The notes under the pieces are model-generated. The model was not told where the DNA came from and ran no database searches. It saw nothing but the letters and a program-made list of their open reading frames with translations. This document shows, one piece after another, positions 58,441-64,000 of a stretch of DNA of 64,000 nucleotides. Numbering within the stretch: the stretch's first letter is position 1; each line of letters begins with the position of its first letter. The position numbers were made by a program, and so were the translations under genes. The stretch is taken from NCBI GenBank assembly GCA_040437565.1, contig JBDOQK010000014.1, forward strand, positions 310,001 through 374,000, in the 5' to 3' direction. Source of the DNA: Albugo candida (lineage: Eukaryota; Oomycota; Peronosporomycetes; Albuginales).

Positions 58441-60150
58441 GCTAAGTAGCATTTCATCCCAAGGCGGGGATTAGGTCCTTTTTCTTTCACTGAACGCCTT
58501 CGTTCATTTTCGCTGAGGCCAACCAGGGCTCTAGCTCCTCCAAGCATGGTGCTGCGAGTGCTTTCGTCATCAATCCGCAGCCATAATACGACTTTCGAGG
58601 TATCTTGGCAATAAAGTCCGCTTTTCGCATGATAGGTTTTAAATTTGATTCGAACGTCAACTTGCTTCGACTTCGCAGACGAATCATCTACTCCGAGCTG
58701 CGTCAATGCCACCTGATTATCCACATTAATGTTTTTAGATTCTTTAAAACTCAAACCAACCTCACAAAGCAATTTTCGTATTCCAATCACTGGCACGACC
58801 ATAACAGAAGCCGCGGTCAATTCTGCTTCCAGGAAAATAGCGACACACCACCTTGTTTTTCCACTACCACGACACTGGCCTTTCATCACCAATAATCCAG
58901 CCACCCAGCCACCCAGCCACCCAGCCACCCAGCCACCCATTACCGATTTTCTATCCGCTCGGTCTGCAGCAAAATTAGCATTGCTTAAGCCGAAAATTTA
59001 CACGTCATCACATTCTGTATTTTCTCCATCCATTCCCAATCGCATTGTTTTCGTACCTTGTAAATACATCGCAACTTTGTTGATCAATTCGTAAGCGCCC
59101 AAGGATGGTGAATGACTTTGTTCAGAGACTCGGTGCGCCGCGTTAAGATATATCCGGTATCGAAAGCCAGAGCAAACCACCCACCAGGGACTAAAATTAT
59201 TGATAGTAGTAGTACTGTACCGGTTTTGCGGGATAATTTCACGTCCTCTTCATGAGAGTTGCTGACTTCGTCACCGGTTGGAGTACGAACACCGCATGAC
59301 GCCTTCAAACCGTTATCTCGTAACATTTCACGAATAGAAACCTCTTGGTCAATGTTGTACCCATCGTCATCGTCATAAATGATGCGTACTCCCAAAAACT
59401 TGTCTACATCCTTGATAGACAAATTCTTTAGGTCACCAAAAAATACATATTTTACGAGATGGATTTCTATCGCTGTCACGAGAGGATCGTCGATGTATAC
59501 TTTCGCAGCTATTGGATCTTCATATATGCGTTTCCAATACACACACGTATCCGTAAGGCACCGTGTAAAATACAAACTCTCCAGTTTCTTATGTAGCAGA
59601 TTGCTCCACAATTGTCCTGAGTGTTCAAGCCCATACACCGCCTTACGCAATTCCAATGCGAGATCGTTTTCACTGGCGGCGCTCAGACTTTCGACCACTT
59701 CACGTTTTATCTTCATACCTTGGAGTATGCGAAGAAAAATTCTTAAACCAGGTTCTTTTTCTGCTTTCACATACGCATTCGTCATGTCTTCATGCTTTGC
59801 TGGCACTCGCCTTTTTCTAGCCAAAGAAAGTATGAGATTGTTACTCGACATGTCCATGACTTCACCAAAAGTGATTTTGTAATCACGACCAAAAACTTGA
59901 TCATTTCCACAGGCTACCAGCCTGGCCTTATAACGCTCGATGTCACCATTTACATCTCTTTTGATTTTATAAATTCACTTGGAATGCAGACTGTGAGCAT
60001 CCTTCGGCAATCGTTCCACCTTCCAGACCCCTTGCGCTTGTAGTTCTACTTCCAAATGGCCTTTTCCCACGCACTTTTTTGCGCACTACGAATAGCTTCG
60101 CCGTAGTTTTTTTTGGTTCCGACTCATGTGCGGTGTTCACAACCCCCACT
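58441..60150 (-). mobile_element. Ty1/copia fragment, family copia-2
   Basis: Reverse transcriptase about 59960-59080 is open for 257 codons in its main frame (AYVKAEKE, KAVYGLEHSGQLW and VYIDD blocks), followed by RNase H blocks to about 58450 (VALTQLGVDDSSAKSKQVDV). The blocks match the copia-2 element at 5700-10755 (AYVKADKE). No LTR is seen on either side; the left end abuts the RTE-like fragment and the right end fades near 60150. Less decayed than the first copy but still broken. Confidence 0.8.
58897..58938. repeat. 8-bp tandem repeat (CAGCCACC), about five units
   Basis: A perfect run of CAGCCACC units in the copia-2 RNase H region. It makes Pro/Ser/His/Ala/Thr/Gln repeats on one strand and Gly/Trp/Val/Ala/Leu on the other, neither likely to be a protein of its own. 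Confidence 0.9.
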
Positions 60151-60598
60151 ATGGTCTCTTTGCCAGACCTCTTGATAATTCAACCCATTTTCCCATGTCT
60201 TGAGCGTGTCACCTATTCATGCAATGGGATGACCAATTCTATCCCACTTCAAAGCTCTAATCACCGGATGATTATACTAGACATCAAAGTCGGGTTTTAT
60301 TACTTAATTCAGTAATTATCCCGGGTAGGCCACTCCGGGCCGATGTGGATGTACTCGGCGCTCAACCTCCCTGCAATCGCGTCCCTCACGGATGCGAGAA
60401 GCCACATGCACACGGTTGTAACTCTAATCAAATTAACTAATAGCATTCACAGCTCTCACATTTCTGTCTATATTGCATTATCAAACTCTGCTCATGGTAA
60501 ATAGATGAGAAGTTTTCGAGCTGCTAACCGATCGTGACCGTTATAGTTGTAGATTTCAAGAAGTGTAACCGATATCTACCTCGTAACGTAAATTGAAA
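60151..60598. other. upstream region of the PHD-DDT-WHIM gene
   Basis: About 450 bp between the copia-2 fragment and the ATG at 60599. No TATA box or initiator could be assigned with confidence. A short inverted pair CCCGGGTAGGCC/GGGCC near 60319-60340 was noted. The promoter should lie here. Confidence 0.4.
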
Positions 60599-63500
60599 AT
60601 GGATGAAGAGACTGGAGAGAATCGTCAGCAAACATATACGGATTTTGAGGAAGAACAACATGCAAACCATAGCGGAGTACTACGTGTGTATGAACTGTGC
60701 AATGGAGAAAATCAATCTGCTGAAGAAGCAGGTCCAGAAAAAACGCTAGATGTCAACAAAGACACCAGTGCCCATGCAAAACGAAAAAAACGAAAAATCA
60801 AACCTTTGGCCAGGGCTCAACGACTCAATCATGTCAAAAATGATCCTGATAATAGGAGAAAACCTAAAATGATCATAACCGTTTTAGAAAATGACATCAA
60901 TGACAAAGAAGAGGGCTCCATGAACGGTCAAAGTAGCGACAAAAAAGGACATGACAGTGATCATGACGCATGGACCGATCATAATCGTTGGTATTGTAAT
61001 TTGTGCAAGGTACCGTGGTCTTATAACGTTGAAATTAACTGTGATATAATTGTTCTATAACGTTAGGACGGCGGTGAGCTTCTTTGCTGCGATCGATGCC
61101 CAAGAGCTTTTCATTTGAAGTGGTACGTATCATTGCTTTCCGAGTGCTGTTGTCGCGCATCAAGCACGCCGATACGCTAGCCTAGGTCTACAGAAAGATG
61201 ACATCCCGGAATCCGAGTGGTATTGCAAGTTTTGCGCGTGAGTGTCGGAAGAATTTGTGGAGGTTTTTAGGCTCTTACATTTTCAATTTGGATAGCGATT
61301 GCCTCACAAGACGGCGAGCTACGCAAGAATCAAAAGAAAAGGCTCGTATTACAAGGGAAGCTGAACGACTTGAACGAGATGCTAACCGAAAGAAACTCCA
61401 GCAAGAAAAAGAGGACTCGGAGTTTGAAAAGTCTATGGAAGCTATTGAAGCACGAGCTCGACGTGTCATCGAAATCCAAGATCGCATTATATTAAGTCGG
61501 AAAAAGGTCCGATTTCGAGACAAAGAAGAGGAGAAGCTTGGAAAGGTGGCCGAAAACTTTGGTGAAAGTATACGATGCGCTAAGGAGCATTTAGAGAAAC
61601 TTGAGAAAGAAGATACCGCGTTAAGGAAGAAGGTAGGCATGCTCACAGGTTTCGAAGGATGCTGATGGGAATCAACTTTTTTCAGGAAGAAGCGCTGGAA
61701 AAGAGAAGAAAGTTCTATGAGGGAACACCCGAAAAATCAATGCATGCAAGTGCCGAGGTTGAAACGGAGCAAATCGCAAAGCTCCCTTCTCCGCCGTACG
61801 TTTCTTTGCTCCATTTATATCCAAGCCTTTATTCACATACAGGACAGGCCATCAAAATGTCCTTTCATAGGAATCCCCGAGAAAAATGTTGGCATCTTAC
61901 TGGCGGTGTTCGACTGTCTTTCAACTTTTGGAGCTGTGCTGGAAATCGCTCCACTCACAGCGGAGTCATTTAGCCAAGCTTTGACGCGATCCAGTTCAAA
62001 TAATCTTTTGCAGGAGATTCATATGTGTCTTCTTGATCTCATACTACAAGATCGTGAAGACGAAGAGTATGTTTCCGACGTTGAACAAGAGCTAGATGAG
62101 CAAGAATTGTGCCGTCATCAGCTAGAACAAACTCCTCTTTCCCTTGGTGTGCCCACGTCAAACATGCTCAACTCTTTATCGTGGCCGTCTGTTTTGTACA
62201 GCTTCATTCTCTCCGTTCCTCGATTCCTCTCAAATGGATCCGCATTGCTTCGAGAAGCAACGGAGCACCTAAAGACACACGCTCACGCTGAGCTCTCGGT
62301 CGAACACAAATTGGCGCTGCTCAACTTCCTCATAAGTCGAGTTTACATGACCGAAAAACTTCGCAAAGTGATTGGTAACAACACGGATCGGATGATGAAA
62401 ACCATGAAAGAATACAATCGTATGATGCTTCAGGAACGTCGGATTCAAGTCGAAGAAGAAAAGCGTCTTGGCGAAAGACATCGAACGAAATTGGCAGAAT
62501 TCACGGAGAAGAAGGAAGCGTTCAAATCAGAATCTCAAGACGAAGATGGGATCAAGCGAGAATTAGATATCGAAGAGGAGGAACTCGATGAGAAAGAAAG
62601 AGAGGAGGAAGAGCATTTGCGAGTCCGCGAAGAAGAACTTGATGCACTCCAAGAACAAGATCAAATCTCTCGGCACACATACGTGATTGAAAAGAAGAAG
62701 CTGGAGCAAGAACGGGACGAATTCTGCAAATCTCGTGAGCTAAGGCAGCAGAAACGACGATCAGCGGAGCAATTGGAACGCAAACAAGAAAGCATTAAAG
62801 AAGCAATCCGTCAGAATCTCGCCAAAAGAGATATGGGAGCGCTTCGTGGGATGGTAGCCAAAGCTTCAGAATTAGGAATTCCTGAAGAGCTGTTGTTTCA
62901 TGTCACGCATTTGCTGGAAGTTCGGCGATTGGAAGAAGATCGAGAAAAGACGAATGAATCGAAGCGACAGCTCTTTAAAGATGAGTTGCGTAAAAATGCC
63001 ATTCGAACGGAAGCCTTGGGTCAAGACGAATATCGATGCAAATACTGGTATTTCAAAGGGGATCCCATGCGACTATATGTCGAAGTACCCATGGAATCAG
63101 CTTCGCCCTATCAAAGCAATTGGTACTACTATTCTTCTAAGCAACAAGTGAGAGACTTGATCCAGTATTTGGATCGTAAATCTGATGAAGCTCTGAGAGA
63201 GCGATTGGAAGCTCTTTTGTCTGAGTTGCCTAGCGAAAGTCCAAGTTCTGCGATCGCCAACATGCAGAAAGAAGATCCCGCTCACCATTTCTATCGCCAA
63301 GAAAGCTTCACTCCGTCATCTTGGTCCAACACATTAAAACAATGGCCGAAATCAGTGTATCCAGAAGCAACAATTCAAGCATTACAACAAGAGCTCTTAC
63401 ATTTGCATTCATGGCTTTCTAATCGACTTGAAGATCGTGGAAGCGACTGGAAAGAGCGTCCCGTGCGCGGTCAAAAGGATTGGCTACAAATGCTCGAAAC

Positions 63501-64000
63501 TCCAACTTTGGAGAGCTGTGTGACTGCGCTTTTGATGCTGGAACGGGAAATATTCACACTTCAACTGCCGAAACACGTGATTCACGAGGAAGATATGGCG
63601 ATGCGCAATGGAATGGACGAAGAGGAAGAAGAAGAAGATTTTGAGATTCTCGCGGAAGAGGAGTCTGTTTTCTGGCCATCACGAACACATCGCTCACGAT
63701 GGATTCAAGCAGTACGAAATTGCGTTCACATTACGGATATTTCGTTGGCGGTGGAGACATTTGTGCGTCAATTAGCAATGTCCTATATCTCCGAACATGC
63801 ACTCACACCGCTTCCCGACGCGAAGACTAAGCGCGTACGATCGGAAAGAAGACGGCGCATCAAAGAAGAGGACGAAGAAATGGGAATTAGCGTTGAAGAA
63901 GAATCGGATTCGGAAAGGAAATTAACAAAGCGCGCTCGGAGGGATGATATGTTTCCGAGTGCGCAGAAATGTTCAGAAGAGTGGGAGGAAGAATGTTATG
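60599..64000 (+). CDS. PHD-DDT-WHIM protein, ISWI-type chromatin remodeller subunit (3' end outside window)
   Basis: Best host gene here. Start ATG 60599; exons 60599-61009, 61067-61122, 61181-61237, 61296-61632, 61686-61795 and 61848 to beyond 64000; introns 57, 58, 58, 53 and 52 nt, all GT...AG and phase-consistent. At least 1041 residues. Residues 1-128 are charged, with a basic nuclear-signal-like run (KRKKRKIK, about 60-70). A C4HC3 PHD finger spans about 130-174 and is encoded across three introns (WYCNLCK, ELLCCDRCPRAFHLKC, WYCKFC). DDT domain about 335-400 (ILLAVFDCLSTFGAVLEIAP). A long coiled coil with Glu/Arg/Lys about 470-680. WHIM motif about 700-735 (CKYWYFKGDPMRL). An acidic block (EEEEEEDFE) near 910. 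DDT plus WHIM is the ISWI-binding module of ACF1/BAZ/WSTF proteins; the PHD reads histone tails. It likely works in the nucleus in nucleosome spacing. A bromodomain could follow outside the window. RSF1-like is the alternative. Confidence 0.88.

Noticed and set aside
58729-59094. Plus-strand Pro/His/Gln-rich frame
   Set aside because: It lies antisense to copia-2 and gets its composition from the CAGCCACC repeat.
59379-59882. Plus-strand 167-codon frame
   Set aside because: Antisense shadow of copia-2 reverse transcriptase, which is clear on the minus strand.
61275-61646. Minus-strand 123-codon Ser/Phe-rich frame
   Set aside because: Antisense of the charged coiled-coil exon of the PHD-DDT-WHIM gene.

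Overview
The window reads as a repeat-rich stretch of a small-intron eukaryotic genome, most likely an oomycete; a white-rust (Albugo-like) genome is a plausible guess. Support: no operons; apparent introns of 51-60 nt with GT...AG ends; a mixture of Ty1/copia, chromodomain-type gypsy, L1/Tx1-like LINEs, RTE-like LINE pieces, a Tc1 element and a tRNA-derived SINE; and a nuclear PHD-DDT-WHIM gene. Species identity is inference; nothing here names the organism. Nine runs of about 100 N mark scaffold joins. Seven are flanked by identical copies of the same sequence, so several 'duplications' are assembly overlaps, not biology.

Layout, left to right. 1-1967: copia-1 remnant (+). 2723-3627: 124-bp tandem satellite. 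3839-4720: candidate spliced host gene (-). About 5700-10755: copia-2 element (-). 10901-14190: 5'-truncated L1-like LINE (-) butting into gypsy-H (-, 14190-17256, 5' LTR at 17056-17256). 17257-20145: copia-3 element (+) holding a whole-length Tc1 element (18058-19354, TA duplication). Its terminal LTR also serves a second copia-3 fragment (20146-21845), which carries a SINE (20374-20841, 16-bp target duplication). 22060-34687: an L1-like LINE (-) split by gypsy-I (25195-30968, 5-bp target duplication), which is itself split by another LINE of the same family (26477-27170, 14-bp target duplication). 34688-39113: copia-1 with both LTRs (+), then a SINE, an RTE-like endonuclease fragment, and copia-1 (-, to 44105). 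44194-44438: SINE. 44439-50550: low-repeat island with host genes on the minus strand: a possible small secreted protein, a pepsin-fold protein that seems to lack both catalytic motifs, and a small spliced gene. 50551-58440: SINE, near full-length L1-like LINE with an inverted 5' end, RTE-like RT fragment. 58441-60150: copia-2 fragment (-). 60599 to the window end: a six-exon (so far) ISWI-accessory-type chromatin gene (+), the best-supported host gene.

The genes do not form a pathway. The biology visible is layered transposon accretion around a few host genes: LTR elements served as landing sites for Tc1, SINE and LINE copies, and the order of events can be read from target-site duplications. 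The LTR elements are treated as fossils. All coordinates for element ends not fixed by a target-site duplication or a TG...CA terminus are approximate.
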